64,000 nucleotides of DNA, taken from assembly GCA_015056145.1 (NCBI GenBank), contig SVGY01000003.1:1-64000 (forward strand). The letters run 5' to 3'. Positions 47,367 through 57,531 of this stretch are shown here, one piece after another. The notes under the pieces were generated by a model, which was given only the letters and a program-made list of their open reading frames with translations, did not search any database and had not been told where the DNA came from. The translations under genes were made by a program, and so were the position numbers. Source of the stretch: Clostridiales bacterium. GTDB lineage: Bacteria > Bacillota > Clostridia > Christensenellales > Aristaeellaceae. The first letter of the stretch is position 1. Every line of letters starts with the position of its first letter.

Positions 47367-48214
47367 AGCGTTTCTTTCAGCTCCTTTAGCATATCGCTGA
47401 CGTTGAGAATATCGTTGGAGAGGGGCAGGCCCTGCTTGCGAAGTTCCATGGCCATTTCCGACATGGGGGTCACATCCAGCCCCAGCGCCTTCATTTTTTC
47501 CACCTGGGAAAACACTTCCCGGGGCGTGCCGTCCATGGCGATGGAGCCTTTGTCCATGACCACGATGCGGTCGGCGGTGGCAGCTTCCTCCATAAAGTGG
47601 GTGATCCATACCACGGTGATGCCCTTTTCCCGGTTGAGCAGGTGTACGGTTTGCAGCACATCCTCCCGGCCGGCAGGGTCCAGCATGGCGGTGGATTCGT
47701 CCATGATGAGCACATCCGGCTCCATGGCCAGCACGCCTGCAATGGCTACCCGCTGCTTCTGGCCGCCGCTGAGCAGGTGGGGCGCACGCTCTGCAAAGGC
47801 GGACATCCGCACGGCGCCCAGGGCCGCTTCGATCCGCTCGATCATTTCATCCTGAGGAACGCCAAGGTTTTCAAGGCCGAAGGCAACGTCTTCCCGTACC
47901 ACATTGGCAACGATCTGGTTGTCCGGGTTCTGGAAAACCATGCCTGCATGGCGGCGGATGTTCCATACCTTTTCCTCGGCGGCGGTGTCCATACCGCAGA
48001 CAAGCACCTGGCCTTCCGTGGGAAGGAAAAGGGCGTTCATCAGTTTGGCCAGCGTGCTTTTGCCGCAGCCGTTGTGGCCGAGCACCGCCACGAAGCTGCC
48101 GGGCTCGATATCAAGGGAAACATGGCTTACCGCCGGTTCTGCCTCCGGCTCATAGCAGTAGGAAACGTCCTTCAGCTGGATGGGAAGGATGTTTTTTTCC
48201 ATGAGGGAATCCAC
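47342..48214 (-). CDS. ecfA1: Energy-coupling factor transporter ATPase EcfA1
   Basis: VLGHNGCGKSTLAKLMNALF; LSGGQKQRVAIAGVLAMEPDVLIMDESTAMLDPAGR. Confidence 0.94.
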   Translation of the reverse strand: MDSLMEKNILPIQLKDVSYCYEPEAEPAVSHVSLDIEPGSFVAVLGHNGCGKSTLAKLMNALFLPTEGQVLVCGMDTAAEEKVWNIRRHAGMVFQNPDNQIVANVVREDVAFGLENLGVPQDEMIERIEAALGAVRMSAFAERAPHLLSGGQKQRVAIAGVLAMEPDVLIMDESTAMLDPAGREDVLQTVHLLNREKGITVVWITHFMEEAATADRIVVMDKGSIAMDGTPREVFSQVEKMKALGLDVTPMSEMAMELRKQGLPLSNDILNVSDMLKELKETLCPSKSSI

Positions 48215-48238
48215 TCCTTTAAAAATGCGGGGGATGAG

Positions 48239-48682
48239 TCAACGCTGCCGATATGCCCCGGGAATAAGCTCCGGGCAGTGTTCGCCGGCGTAAACAAGGG
48301 CGCTTTCCCGGTCTGCGTCAAGCTGACTGCGCAGGGCTTCGAGGCTGGGAAAAGCTTGTTCGGGACGAAGAAAATGCCGGTATTCAAGGCATAGTTCTTC
48401 GCCGTAAAGGGGCTGCCATGGAAGACCGATGAGATGTGCCTCCACCGTGGGCATGCCTTCCGGCAAGGTGGGATGATAGCCCTGATTGAGGATGGCGAGG
48501 TAGTTTTCGCCCTTCAGGCGGGCTACTGCCACATATACGCCGTTTTCGGGGAAACCTTGTCCCTCCGGCCTGTAGGCAATGTTGGCAGTGGGAAAACCAA
48601 GCTGGCTGCCCAGGGCCTTTCCCTGCTGCACCGTACCTGTCAGCAAAAAGGGCAGGGAAGGCCGGAAATGATCGCCTTTCAT
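48239..48682 (-). CDS. Stand-alone riboflavin kinase domain protein (RibF C-terminal type)
   Basis: GTVQQGKALGSQLGFPTANIAYRPEG...NGVYVAVARLKGENYLAILNQGYHPTLPEGMPTVEAHLI. Confidence 0.85.
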   Translation of the reverse strand: MKGDHFRPSLPFLLTGTVQQGKALGSQLGFPTANIAYRPEGQGFPENGVYVAVARLKGENYLAILNQGYHPTLPEGMPTVEAHLIGLPWQPLYGEELCLEYRHFLRPEQAFPSLEALRSQLDADRESALVYAGEHCPELIPGAYRQR

Positions 48683-49061
48683 GGGGATTCCCTCCTCTCC
48701 TTCCAGGGATGAACACAAATAGATATTATATCGCAGATAGCACCGACGGTCAAACGGGAAAAGGAGAATTTCTCTGCTTTGCAGATATTTTCTGCAGAGA
48801 AGACAGTGTTTTTTATATGTTTTTCAGGATGGGGAATCGTTTTTCTTTTTCTGTAGCATTGGAGTTAAGCAAATCCGGGAAAAACAGAGCAGGCTGGTTT
48901 TGCCAACGATGCACAGGATGCGCAAATCCAGTCCGCAGTTGCAAAAAAGTTCAAACCATACAGAAATTGATTTGTTTTTGTAAAATCCTGGTCAATCTCT
49001 TTTCAATTGTAAAAGTTTGGTGTACAATAATCATGAATAGTAACAAGAAGGGGGTTCTTTC

Positions 49062-49322
49062 GTGACGGAGAACGGAACTGCCAAATTTACGCCCGTTGTG
49101 GAAGGCGCCGCAAGGGATGCGGGAGATATTCTGAACCATGTATACCGTGCACTGCAATCCAAGGGCTACGACCCTGTGACCCAGATTGTGGGATATCTGA
49201 TTTCCGGCGATCCTACCTATATTACCAGCTACGGTCAGGCCCGGAGCATGATCTGCCGTCTGGAACGGGACGAGATCATGGAGGAGCTTGTGCGGGTATA
49301 TCTGCAGGGGCTGGATAAATAA
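49062..49322 (+). CDS. ireB: IreB family regulatory phosphoprotein (DUF965)
   Basis: [59 protein letters not shown]. Confidence 0.94.
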   Translation: MTENGTAKFTPVVEGAARDAGDILNHVYRALQSKGYDPVTQIVGYLISGDPTYITSYGQARSMICRLERDEIMEELVRVYLQGLDK

Positions 49323-49729
49323 TGGCGAGGATTATTGCTCTGGATGTGGGGGACGTGCGCATCGGCGTTGCGGTTTCTGACCCCACAGGGACCATCGCTC
49401 AGCCGCTGGAGGTATACAAGCGGGTGGGCTGGGGCCCGGACAGCCGCTATGTACAGGAACTTTGCAGCCGTTATGAAACCGATCAGGTACTGTTGGGGCT
49501 GCCCCTTAACATGGACGGCACCCGGGGGTTTCAGGTTGAAAAGGCCATGGCTTTTGGTCAGGTACTGGAAAAAGCAGGACTGACCGTATTTTATCAGGAT
49601 GAAAGAATGACCACCGTTACCGCAGAACGGGTGCTTATCGGCGGCAGTGTGCGCCGGGAAGATCGCAGGCAGTATGTGGACAAGCTGGCGGCGGCGGTGA
49701 TTCTGGAACAATATCTTGCATCCCGGTGA
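49322..49729 (+). CDS. ruvX: Holliday junction resolvase RuvX/YqgF
   Basis: ALDVGDVRIGVAVSDPTGTIAQPLEV; YQDERMTTVTAERVLI. Confidence 0.94.
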   Translation: MARIIALDVGDVRIGVAVSDPTGTIAQPLEVYKRVGWGPDSRYVQELCSRYETDQVLLGLPLNMDGTRGFQVEKAMAFGQVLEKAGLTVFYQDERMTTVTAERVLIGGSVRREDRRQYVDKLAAAVILEQYLASR

Positions 49730-49750
49730 TGCAAAGGAAAGAGGCATACA

Positions 49751-50086
49751 ATGAGCGAACATAACGAACACATGGTGCAGCTTCAGGACGAAAACGGCAA
49801 TGACGTGAATTTTGAACATCTGATGACCGTGGAACACAACGGCGAATATTATGTGCTGCTGGAGGCCACCGAGGATACCGACGACTGCAAGGAAGGCGAA
49901 GCCATCATCCTGAAGATCGTCCGGGACGAAGAAACCGATGAGGACGTGTACGCCACCATCGAGGATGAGGACGAATTCGAGCAGGTATTTGAAAAGTGTA
50001 TGGCCGCCATGGAAGAAGAGGACATGATGGCTGCCGGTATGACCATGGAAGCCCTGCTGGACGACGAAGAAGAGGACGAGGAGTAA
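49751..50086 (+). CDS. DUF1292 domain protein
   Basis: Acidic small protein downstream of ireB-ruvX; HLMTVEHNGEYYVLLEATE...EAIILKIVRDEETDEDVYATIEDEDEFEQVFE. Confidence 0.88.
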   Translation: MSEHNEHMVQLQDENGNDVNFEHLMTVEHNGEYYVLLEATEDTDDCKEGEAIILKIVRDEETDEDVYATIEDEDEFEQVFEKCMAAMEEEDMMAAGMTMEALLDDEEEDEE

Positions 50087-50089
50087 CAG

Positions 50090-50635
50090 ATGCCTCATCT
50101 TATTGGTGAAAGGATCATGCTGCGGGAATACCGCAGCAGCGATTATGAATCCATCCGTGCCTGGGTAAACGACAGGGAGACCATAAAACACCTTTCCACA
50201 AGGTTCTGGCCTCCGCAAACCTCCGTGGATACGGAAGAATTCCTGCACCGCATGCTGCAATCCAGCCACAATGCCTACAACTTCGTCATCGCAGACAAGG
50301 CGGACGAAAGCTACATCGGTCAACTGGATATATTCCGGGTGGACTGGCGGCTGCGGCAGGGCGAGATCGGCCTGGTTATCGGCCGCAAGGAAGTCCGGGG
50401 CAGGGGCTATGCAGTGGAGGCCCTGAAACTGCTTCAGGAATTTGCTTTTATGACACTCGGCCTGGAAAGGCTGGAGCTGGAAGTGCACATGGAAAACAAA
50501 TCTGCCCTTAAATGCTATGACAAGGCAGGGTTTGTCCTGGAAGGCATCAAACGCCATGCATTTTATTCGGAAGGACGTTTCTGCGATCTGGGCATGATGA
50601 GCATCCTGCGCAGCGAGTGGGAACAAAGCCGCTGA
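50090..50635 (+). CDS. GNAT family N-acetyltransferase
   Basis: GEIGLVIGRKEVRGRGYAVEALKLLQEFAF; NKSALKCYDKAGFVLEG. Confidence 0.9.
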   Translation: MPHLIGERIMLREYRSSDYESIRAWVNDRETIKHLSTRFWPPQTSVDTEEFLHRMLQSSHNAYNFVIADKADESYIGQLDIFRVDWRLRQGEIGLVIGRKEVRGRGYAVEALKLLQEFAFMTLGLERLELEVHMENKSALKCYDKAGFVLEGIKRHAFYSEGRFCDLGMMSILRSEWEQSR

Positions 50636-50669
50636 ACCCTTACACCACGGCCCTTTTGTTGCATAAACT

Positions 50670-50702
50670 GTACCATCCCTTTTCCGGGGATGGTTTTCTT
50701 TT
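50670..50702 (+). terminator. Terminator
   Basis: accatcc cttttcc ggggatggttttctttt. Confidence 0.7.
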
Positions 50703-50802
50703 GCCTGGATTTTATGACCGGGGTTGACTTTTTTGCCATAAATGGGATAAAATATCACTTTGTGGGGACATGAGTCCCGCACGCTCTGGAAGGAGAGTAC
50801 TT

Positions 50803-52122
50803 ATGGGCAAGATTGTTGTGAAATTTGGCGGAAGCTCGCTTTCGGAAGCAAAGCAGTTTCAGAAAGTTCGTGCCATTGTTGAAATGAATCCCGACCGTTG
50901 CTATGTGGTGCCCAGCGCCCCTGGCAAACGTTTTTCCGAGGATGAAAAGGTGACGGACCTGCTCTATAAAACCTTCCGGGCCGCACAGGCCGGTGAGGAT
51001 TTCCGTGTCGTTTTTTCAAAGATTCGTGAACGCTACATGGAGATCAAATCCCAGCTGAACCTTTCTGTGGAGATTGAAAAATATCTGGACGAAATCGAAG
51101 CAGAAGTGGAAAAAGGCGTTACTGAGGATTACATTGCCAGCCGGGGCGAATACCTGAACGGTCTGCTTCTGGCAGATTATTTGGGATACGCATTTCTGGA
51201 TCCCAAGGACATGATTTTCTTTGCCGATAACGGTACCTTTGACAGCGAACGCACCAATACTGTGATGTCCGCCAAGCTGGCTCAGGTTCCCCGGGCGGTG
51301 ATTCCCGGCTTTTACGGCAGCATCCGGAATGGAGAGATCCACACTTTCTCCCGTGGCGGCAGCGATATCTCCGGCGCTATCGTGGCCCGTGCCTGCGGTG
51401 CGGATATCTATGAAAACTGGACTGACGTAAACGGTTTCCTGATGACCGACCCCCGCATCGTGCCCGGTGCAAAGCCCATCCGCCACATCACCTATCGTGA
51501 GCTGCGGGAGCTTTCTTACATGGGCGCCGCCGTGCTTCACGAGGACAGCGTTTTCCCGGTGCACCGTGCCGGTATTCCTACCAATATCCGTAATACCAAC
51601 GAGCCCGAAAACGATGGCACCATCATTATGCACGGCGTTACCGACGAACCCAACCCCTATGTTATTACCGGCGTGGCTGGCAAGAAGGGATTCAGCATCG
51701 TTTCTGTGGAAAAGGCCATGATGAACAGCGAGGTTGGTTTTGGCCGCAAAGTACTGCAGGCCATCGAAGAACTGGGCCTTTCCTTCGAGCATCTGCCTAC
51801 CGGCATTGATACCATGTGCGTGGTGGTATCCACCGCCCAGCTGACCCCCGTCAAGGAGAAGCTGGTAAAGCGCATTATGGATCTTACTTCCCCCGACACC
51901 CTCACCATTCACGACAATATGAGCATCATTGCCACTGTAGGCCGTGGTATGGTGCACAATCCTGGTACCGCCGCCCGCCTTTTCACTGCGCTGAGCCGTG
52001 CTCATGTGAACGTGCGTATGATCGACCAGGGCAGCAGCGAGCTGAGCATCCTGGTGGGTGTGGACGACAACGACCTGGAAGCAGCTATCCGTGGCATTTA
52101 CGAGGAGTTTGTGAGGGAATAA
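50803..52122 (+). CDS. Aspartate kinase with ACT domains
   Basis: IVVKFGGSSLSEAKQFQKVRAIV; SRGGSDISGAIVARA; ACT region. Confidence 0.94.
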   Translation: MGKIVVKFGGSSLSEAKQFQKVRAIVEMNPDRCYVVPSAPGKRFSEDEKVTDLLYKTFRAAQAGEDFRVVFSKIRERYMEIKSQLNLSVEIEKYLDEIEAEVEKGVTEDYIASRGEYLNGLLLADYLGYAFLDPKDMIFFADNGTFDSERTNTVMSAKLAQVPRAVIPGFYGSIRNGEIHTFSRGGSDISGAIVARACGADIYENWTDVNGFLMTDPRIVPGAKPIRHITYRELRELSYMGAAVLHEDSVFPVHRAGIPTNIRNTNEPENDGTIIMHGVTDEPNPYVITGVAGKKGFSIVSVEKAMMNSEVGFGRKVLQAIEELGLSFEHLPTGIDTMCVVVSTAQLTPVKEKLVKRIMDLTSPDTLTIHDNMSIIATVGRGMVHNPGTAARLFTALSRAHVNVRMIDQGSSELSILVGVDDNDLEAAIRGIYEEFVRE

Positions 52123-52290
52123 GTTAAATATCGGTTAGTGGAAACAGCATGGTGAATATCGTGCTGTTTCTTTTTTTCAGTGATAAAAGTGGAAGAAAAG
52201 GCCTTGCGCAACAAAACAATCCATGTTATACTATCAAATGGTGCATTTTGATAAATATGGCAGAGAACCATCTGCTCAGGAGGAAGACAA

Positions 52291-53841
52291 ATGGAACATT
52301 CGGTAGAAAAACTCACCGGCAACAAAGTCAAAATTTCCTTCAAGGCCACTGCGGCTGAATTTGAAGAAGCTATCCAGAAGGCCTATTTGAAGCTTCGTGG
52401 GCAGATCAACGTACCCGGCTTCCGCAAGGGTAAGGCTCCCCGCAAAATGATCGAGAACATGTTCGGCAAGGGCGTTTTCTTCGAGGATGCTCTGGAAGAA
52501 ATGTTCCCCGCTGCCTACATGAAGGCCGTGGAAGAAAACGACCTCAAGCCCGTCAGCCGTCCCGAGCTGGACGTGCAGGTAATGGAAGCTGGCAAGGATC
52601 TGGAATTCAGCGCCGAAGTATTTGTTATGCCCGAAGTGAAGCTGGGCGATTACAAGGGCGTGGAAGTGACCCGCAACGTCCGCAAAGTGACTGAAGAAGA
52701 AGTGAACGCCCGCCTGGAGCAGGAGCGCAAGCGTGTTGCCCGCAGCGTGGAGATCACTGACCGTGCTCTTGAAAACGGCGACATGGCTGAGCTGGACTAT
52801 TCCGGCAGCGTGGACGGTGTGAAGTTTGACGGCGGCACCGCCGAGCATCAGACCCTGCTCATCGGCTCCGGTTCTTTCATCCCCGGCTTTGAAGAGCAGA
52901 TGGTGGGTATGCAGGTTGGCGAAGAGAAGGATCTCAACGTCAAGTTCCCCGAGCAGTATCATGCTGAAAACCTCAAGGGCAAGGACGCCGTGTTCCATGT
53001 GAAGCTGCACGCCATCACCAAGGAAGAACTGCCCGAGCTGGATGACGATTTCGCTGCCGAAGTAAGCGATTTCGATACCCTGGCCGAATTCCGTGCTGAT
53101 ATCGAAAAGAAGCTGCAGGAAACCGCCAATGCTCAGGCTGAAGAAATGACCAAGTCCGCCCTGATCGAGAAGGTTGTTGCCAATGCTGAGATCGACCTGC
53201 CCGCCCCCATGGTGGAAGATAAGCTGGACGATATGATGCAGCAGATGGCCTGGCGTATGCAGCAGCAGGGCTTCTCCATGCAGCAGTATATGCAGATCCT
53301 GGGCCAGAGCGAAGCTCAGATGCGTGATATGTACCGTGCCGAGGCCGAGAGCAATGTACGCTCCGAGCTGGTTGTGGACGAGATCATCAAGGCCGAAAAC
53401 ATCGAGGCTGACGATGCCGATGTGGACGCTCTGCTGGGCGAATACACCGCCGCTATGGGCCAGAATGTGGAAGAGCTGAAGAAGAACTTCAGCGCCGAAC
53501 AGCTGGATTACTTCAAGCATCGTGCTCAGGTCAACAAGGCTATCGAGCTGATGTGGTCCACCGCCAAGGTGACTGACGAAGAAGTAAAGCCCGAAGGCGA
53601 AGAGGAAAAGAAGCCCGCCAAGAAGACCACCACCCGCAAGAAGGCCGCCCCCAAGGCTGAAGAGGCTGAGAGCGAAGCCGAGAAGGCCGAAGAAACCGCC
53701 GAAGCCAAGCCCAAGACCACCCGCAAGAAGGCTGCCCCCAAGGCTGAGGCCGCTGAAGGTGAAGAGGCCGAGAAGAAGCCCACCACCCGCCGCCGCACCA
53801 CCAAGAAGGCTGCCGAAACCGAAACCGGCGCTGAAGCCTGA
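52291..53841 (+). CDS. tig: Trigger factor with Lys/Ala/Glu-rich C-terminal tail
   Basis: NKVKISFKATAAEFEEAIQKAYLKLRGQINVPGFRKGKAPRKMIENMFGKGVF; PPIase region; tail (TTRKKAAPKAE) repeats. Confidence 0.95.
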   Translation: MEHSVEKLTGNKVKISFKATAAEFEEAIQKAYLKLRGQINVPGFRKGKAPRKMIENMFGKGVFFEDALEEMFPAAYMKAVEENDLKPVSRPELDVQVMEAGKDLEFSAEVFVMPEVKLGDYKGVEVTRNVRKVTEEEVNARLEQERKRVARSVEITDRALENGDMAELDYSGSVDGVKFDGGTAEHQTLLIGSGSFIPGFEEQMVGMQVGEEKDLNVKFPEQYHAENLKGKDAVFHVKLHAITKEELPELDDDFAAEVSDFDTLAEFRADIEKKLQETANAQAEEMTKSALIEKVVANAEIDLPAPMVEDKLDDMMQQMAWRMQQQGFSMQQYMQILGQSEAQMRDMYRAEAESNVRSELVVDEIIKAENIEADDADVDALLGEYTAAMGQNVEELKKNFSAEQLDYFKHRAQVNKAIELMWSTAKVTDEEVKPEGEEEKKPAKKTTTRKKAAPKAEEAESEAEKAEETAEAKPKTTRKKAAPKAEAAEGEEAEKKPTTRRRTTKKAAETETGAEA

Positions 53842-53937
53842 TAAGTAATGTATAAGCTGCGCATCGCTTGCATATGCTGTAAGAGTATATCTTGCGGTGC
53901 GCTTTTTCCAAAGCGTATTCCAAGGAGGGAAACGGAA

Positions 53938-54531
53938 ATGAGTTTGATCCCAATGGTTATTGAGCAGACCAATCGTGGCGAGCGTTCCTTTGATATTTAT
54001 TCCCGCCTCTTGAAAGACAGGATTGTATTTCTTGGCGGAGAGATCAATGACGACGTGGCCAATGTTGTGGTTGCGCAGCTGCTGTTTCTGGAAATGGAAA
54101 ACCCGGACAGCGATATTTCCCTGTATATCAACAGCCCCGGCGGCAGCGTGACTGCGGGCATGGCTATTTTCGATACCATGAACTACATCAAGCCTGACGT
54201 GCGCACCGTGTGCATCGGCATGGCTGCCAGCATGGGCGCTTTCCTGATGATGGCAGGCACCAAGGGCAAACGTCTGGCTCTGCCCAACAGCGAGATCATG
54301 ATCCATCAGCCCCTGGGCGGCGCAAGCGGTCAGGCCACCGATGTGGCTATCCGTGCGGAATGGCTTATGAAAACCAAGGAAAAAATGACCCGGATGATGG
54401 CCGATATGACCGGTCAGGATCTGGAAAAGGTGAAGCAGGACGTGGAGCGTGATTATTTCATGAGCGCCGAGGAAGCCCTGAAGTACGGCATCATCGACGA
54501 AATTTATCAGCCCCGTAATGCACAGAAATAA
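53938..54531 (+). CDS. clpP: ATP-dependent Clp protease proteolytic subunit
   Basis: [66 protein letters not shown]. Confidence 0.97.
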   Translation: MSLIPMVIEQTNRGERSFDIYSRLLKDRIVFLGGEINDDVANVVVAQLLFLEMENPDSDISLYINSPGGSVTAGMAIFDTMNYIKPDVRTVCIGMAASMGAFLMMAGTKGKRLALPNSEIMIHQPLGGASGQATDVAIRAEWLMKTKEKMTRMMADMTGQDLEKVKQDVERDYFMSAEEALKYGIIDEIYQPRNAQK

Positions 54532-54542
54532 GAGGTGACATC

Positions 54543-55835
54543 ATGCCAGGTGATGAAGGCAAGTCCCGGATGAAGCACTGCAGCTTCTGCGGAAAATCTA
54601 GCGACCAGGTGCATCGCATGGTTGCTGGGCCCAATGTACAGATTTGCAACGAATGTATCCTGCTGTGCCAGGAGATCATCAGCGACGATATGCTGGCCAG
54701 CCCCGCCGCCGCTTTCGATGGCGAGATCCCCACTCCCCATGAGATCAAGGAAACGCTGGATCAGTACGTCATCGGTCAGGAGGCCGCCAAGCGCGCGCTG
54801 GCCGTAACGGTTTACAATCACTACAAGCGCATCTCCGCTTCCGCCAAGCAGGACGAGGTGGAGCTGCAAAAGAGCAATATCCTCATGATCGGCCCCACCG
54901 GCTGCGGCAAGACCTACCTTGCCCAGACGCTGGCCAAGCTGCTGAAGGTGCCATTTGCCATCGCCGATGCCACCAGCCTTACCGAGGCCGGCTATGTGGG
55001 CGAGGATGTGGAGAATATCCTGCTGAGGCTCATTCAGGCAGCTGATTATGATATTGAGCAGGCACAGCGTGGCATCGTCTATATCGACGAGATTGACAAG
55101 ATCGCCCGCAAGAGCGAAAATCCCTCCATTACCCGTGATGTCAGCGGCGAAGGCGTGCAGCAGACCCTGCTCAAGATCCTGGAAGGCACCGTGGCCAACG
55201 TACCCCCTCAGGGTGGCCGCAAGCATCCTCATCAGGAGTTCATCCAGATTGATACCAGTAACATCCTCTTCATTTGCGGCGGCGCTTTCGACGGCCTCGC
55301 ACCCATTATCGAGCAGCGTGTGGGCAAGAAGTCCCTGGGCTTTGGCGCTGAGCTGAAATCCCAGACCGAAAGCAACCTGACGGAAGTGTTCAAACAGGTG
55401 CGCCCGGAAGACCTGATCAAGTTCGGCCTCATTCCCGAATTTGTGGGCCGTCTGCCCATTATGGTCAGCCTGGAGCAGCTGGACGAAAACCAGCTGGTAC
55501 GCATATTGACCGAGCCTAAGAATGCTCTGGTTCGCCAGTATGGCTATCTGCTGGATCTGGACCATGTGGAGCTGCTCTTTGAGCCTGCCGCCCTCAAGCA
55601 GATCGCCCATCTTGCCATCGAGCGCAAGAGCGGTGCACGAGGCCTGCGTGCCATTGTGGAGGAAGTGCTCATGGATACCATGTTTGACCTGCCCTCCCGC
55701 AAGGATGTTAAGCAGGTAGTGGTAACGGAGAAGAGCGTTAAGGGCAAGGATAAGCCCAAGCTGATTCTGGAGGGCCAGGAGCCAGCCAAGCCCCGCAAGA
55801 CAAAATCTGCTCCCAAAACCAAGAAAGAAGCCTGA
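54543..55835 (+). CDS. clpX: ATP-dependent Clp protease ATP-binding subunit ClpX
   Basis: [27 protein letters not shown] zinc finger; [22 protein letters not shown]. Confidence 0.97.
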   Translation: MPGDEGKSRMKHCSFCGKSSDQVHRMVAGPNVQICNECILLCQEIISDDMLASPAAAFDGEIPTPHEIKETLDQYVIGQEAAKRALAVTVYNHYKRISASAKQDEVELQKSNILMIGPTGCGKTYLAQTLAKLLKVPFAIADATSLTEAGYVGEDVENILLRLIQAADYDIEQAQRGIVYIDEIDKIARKSENPSITRDVSGEGVQQTLLKILEGTVANVPPQGGRKHPHQEFIQIDTSNILFICGGAFDGLAPIIEQRVGKKSLGFGAELKSQTESNLTEVFKQVRPEDLIKFGLIPEFVGRLPIMVSLEQLDENQLVRILTEPKNALVRQYGYLLDLDHVELLFEPAALKQIAHLAIERKSGARGLRAIVEEVLMDTMFDLPSRKDVKQVVVTEKSVKGKDKPKLILEGQEPAKPRKTKSAPKTKKEA

Positions 55836-55853
55836 TGGCCTTTGGCAACAGTA

Positions 55854-55890
55854 AAACCTTCCCATGAGCTGCTTATGGGAAGGTTTTTTG
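55854..55890 (+). terminator. Terminator after clpX
   Basis: aaccttcccat ... atgggaaggtttttt. Confidence 0.8.
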
Positions 55891-56083
55891 CTGGATGAAA
55901 GAATTGGCACAGTAGTGCAGCATAAGGATTTTGTTCCGTTCCGCAATGGAGAAAACCATCTGAAAAGTATTTGCAAAAACTAAAAATAACTATTGCAATT
56001 TGCCCTCCGTGCGAGTAAACTACCCGTGGTAAGCAAGCTAAAACGTTTTCGGCACACTTTATACGGCGTTTGGAAAGGGCAGG

Positions 56084-57457
56084 ATGCATATGGCCAAGAC
56101 ACGGGATATGACGCATGGGTCGCCTACGAAGTTGATACTGGGCTTCTTTTTTCCCATTTTGTTTGGCAGCATTTTTCAGCAGGTTTACAACATGGTGGAC
56201 ACCATTGTGGTGGGCCGCTTTCTTGGCGTAGATGCGCTGGCAGGCGTGGGTTCTACAGGCCCGCTGAATTTTTTGGTACTGGGTTTCTGCATGGGCGTAT
56301 GTACCGGTTTTGCCATACCCGTTGCGCAGAAATTTGGCGAAGGCGATTATGCCGGGATGAAACGCTTCGTGGTGAATGCCATATTACTGGCGGGAATTTT
56401 TGCAGTGGTCATTACGCTGGTGGTGAGCCTTTTGTGCCGCAACATCCTTCAGTGGATGAACACCCCCGACGAGATCATGAAATATGCTTATAACTACATG
56501 ATCGTTATTTTCCTGGGGATTCCGGTCGTGTTTATGTACAATATTCTTTTCGGCATCATCCGCTCGCTGGGTGACTCCCGCACGCCGGTTTATTATCTGG
56601 TGATCTCCTCTTTCCTGAATATCGGGCTGGATCTGTTGTTTATCCTTGTGTTCCATACGGGCGTGGAAGGAGCAGCGCTGGCGACGGTTATTTCCCAGCT
56701 GGCAGCGGCGCTGATGTGCGTGTGGTACATCCGCCGCAGCAATGTTCTCATCTTTGAAAAGAAGGACTGGTATCTGGAAAAGGAATATGTGGGACGGCTT
56801 ATGAACATGGGTTTGCCGACGGGCATGCAGTACTCCATCACCGCTGTGGGCAGCATTATCCTTCAAACCGGTGTAAATGGCCTGGGCCCTGCGACGGTGG
56901 CAGCCGTATCCACCGGCAACAAGCTGTTGCAGCTGATGGGATGTCCCTTTGAGGCGCTGGGCAGCACCATGGGCACTTTTGCAGGCCAGAATGTGGGCGC
57001 ACGCAAGCTCAAGCGTATTCACAAGGGTCTTGTGCGCAGCAGTCTTCTTGGTATCTGCTACTCCCTTCTGGCGCTGCTGTTGGTGATTCTTTTTGCAAAC
57101 CCCATGCTCAAGCTGTTTATCGGTGAGAACGATACGTCCATTCTGAAGGACGCAAGGCAGTTCGTCATTACCAATGTGTGCTTCTACACATCGCTGGTTT
57201 TTGTGCAGACGGTGCGTTTCTCCATTCAGGGAGTGGGCTTTTCCAAACATGCCATATTCGCAGGTGTGTTTGAACTTGTGGCCCGAACCGTGGCCGGTAT
57301 TGTGCTGATTCCTGCCTTTGGTTTTGCGGCCGTGGGCTATGCCAGCCCCCTTGCGTGGATTGCCGCAGATTTGTTCCTGTTCCCGGCATATTTCTGGGTG
57401 ATGGGACGGCTGAAAAAGCGGATGATCGCCGATGGGCTGCCTTTTGACCAGGAATAA
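56084..57457 (+). CDS. MATE family efflux transporter
   Basis: GSPTKLILGFFFPILFGSIFQQVYNMVDTIVVGRFLGVDALAGVGSTGPLNFL. Confidence 0.94.
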   Translation: MHMAKTRDMTHGSPTKLILGFFFPILFGSIFQQVYNMVDTIVVGRFLGVDALAGVGSTGPLNFLVLGFCMGVCTGFAIPVAQKFGEGDYAGMKRFVVNAILLAGIFAVVITLVVSLLCRNILQWMNTPDEIMKYAYNYMIVIFLGIPVVFMYNILFGIIRSLGDSRTPVYYLVISSFLNIGLDLLFILVFHTGVEGAALATVISQLAAALMCVWYIRRSNVLIFEKKDWYLEKEYVGRLMNMGLPTGMQYSITAVGSIILQTGVNGLGPATVAAVSTGNKLLQLMGCPFEALGSTMGTFAGQNVGARKLKRIHKGLVRSSLLGICYSLLALLLVILFANPMLKLFIGENDTSILKDARQFVITNVCFYTSLVFVQTVRFSIQGVGFSKHAIFAGVFELVARTVAGIVLIPAFGFAAVGYASPLAWIAADLFLFPAYFWVMGRLKKRMIADGLPFDQE

Positions 57458-57470
57458 GATAAAAATATAA

Positions 57471-57520
57471 AACCCCGTTTTTCCGGTGCAATGTTGCATT
57501 TGGAAGAAACGGGGTTTTTT
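57471..57520. terminator. Terminator between convergent genes
   Basis: aaccccgtttttcc ... ggaagaaacggggtttttt. Confidence 0.8.
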
Positions 57521-57531
57521 GAATGGAAGGA

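Noticed and set aside
50640-50802. Lysine riboswitch upstream of aspartate kinase
   Set aside because: Space is occupied by a terminator and a promoter; too short and no recognisable lysine-riboswitch core
52276-54306. 676-aa minus-strand ORF opposite trigger factor and clpP
   Set aside because: Antisense shadow of strongly biased coding genes
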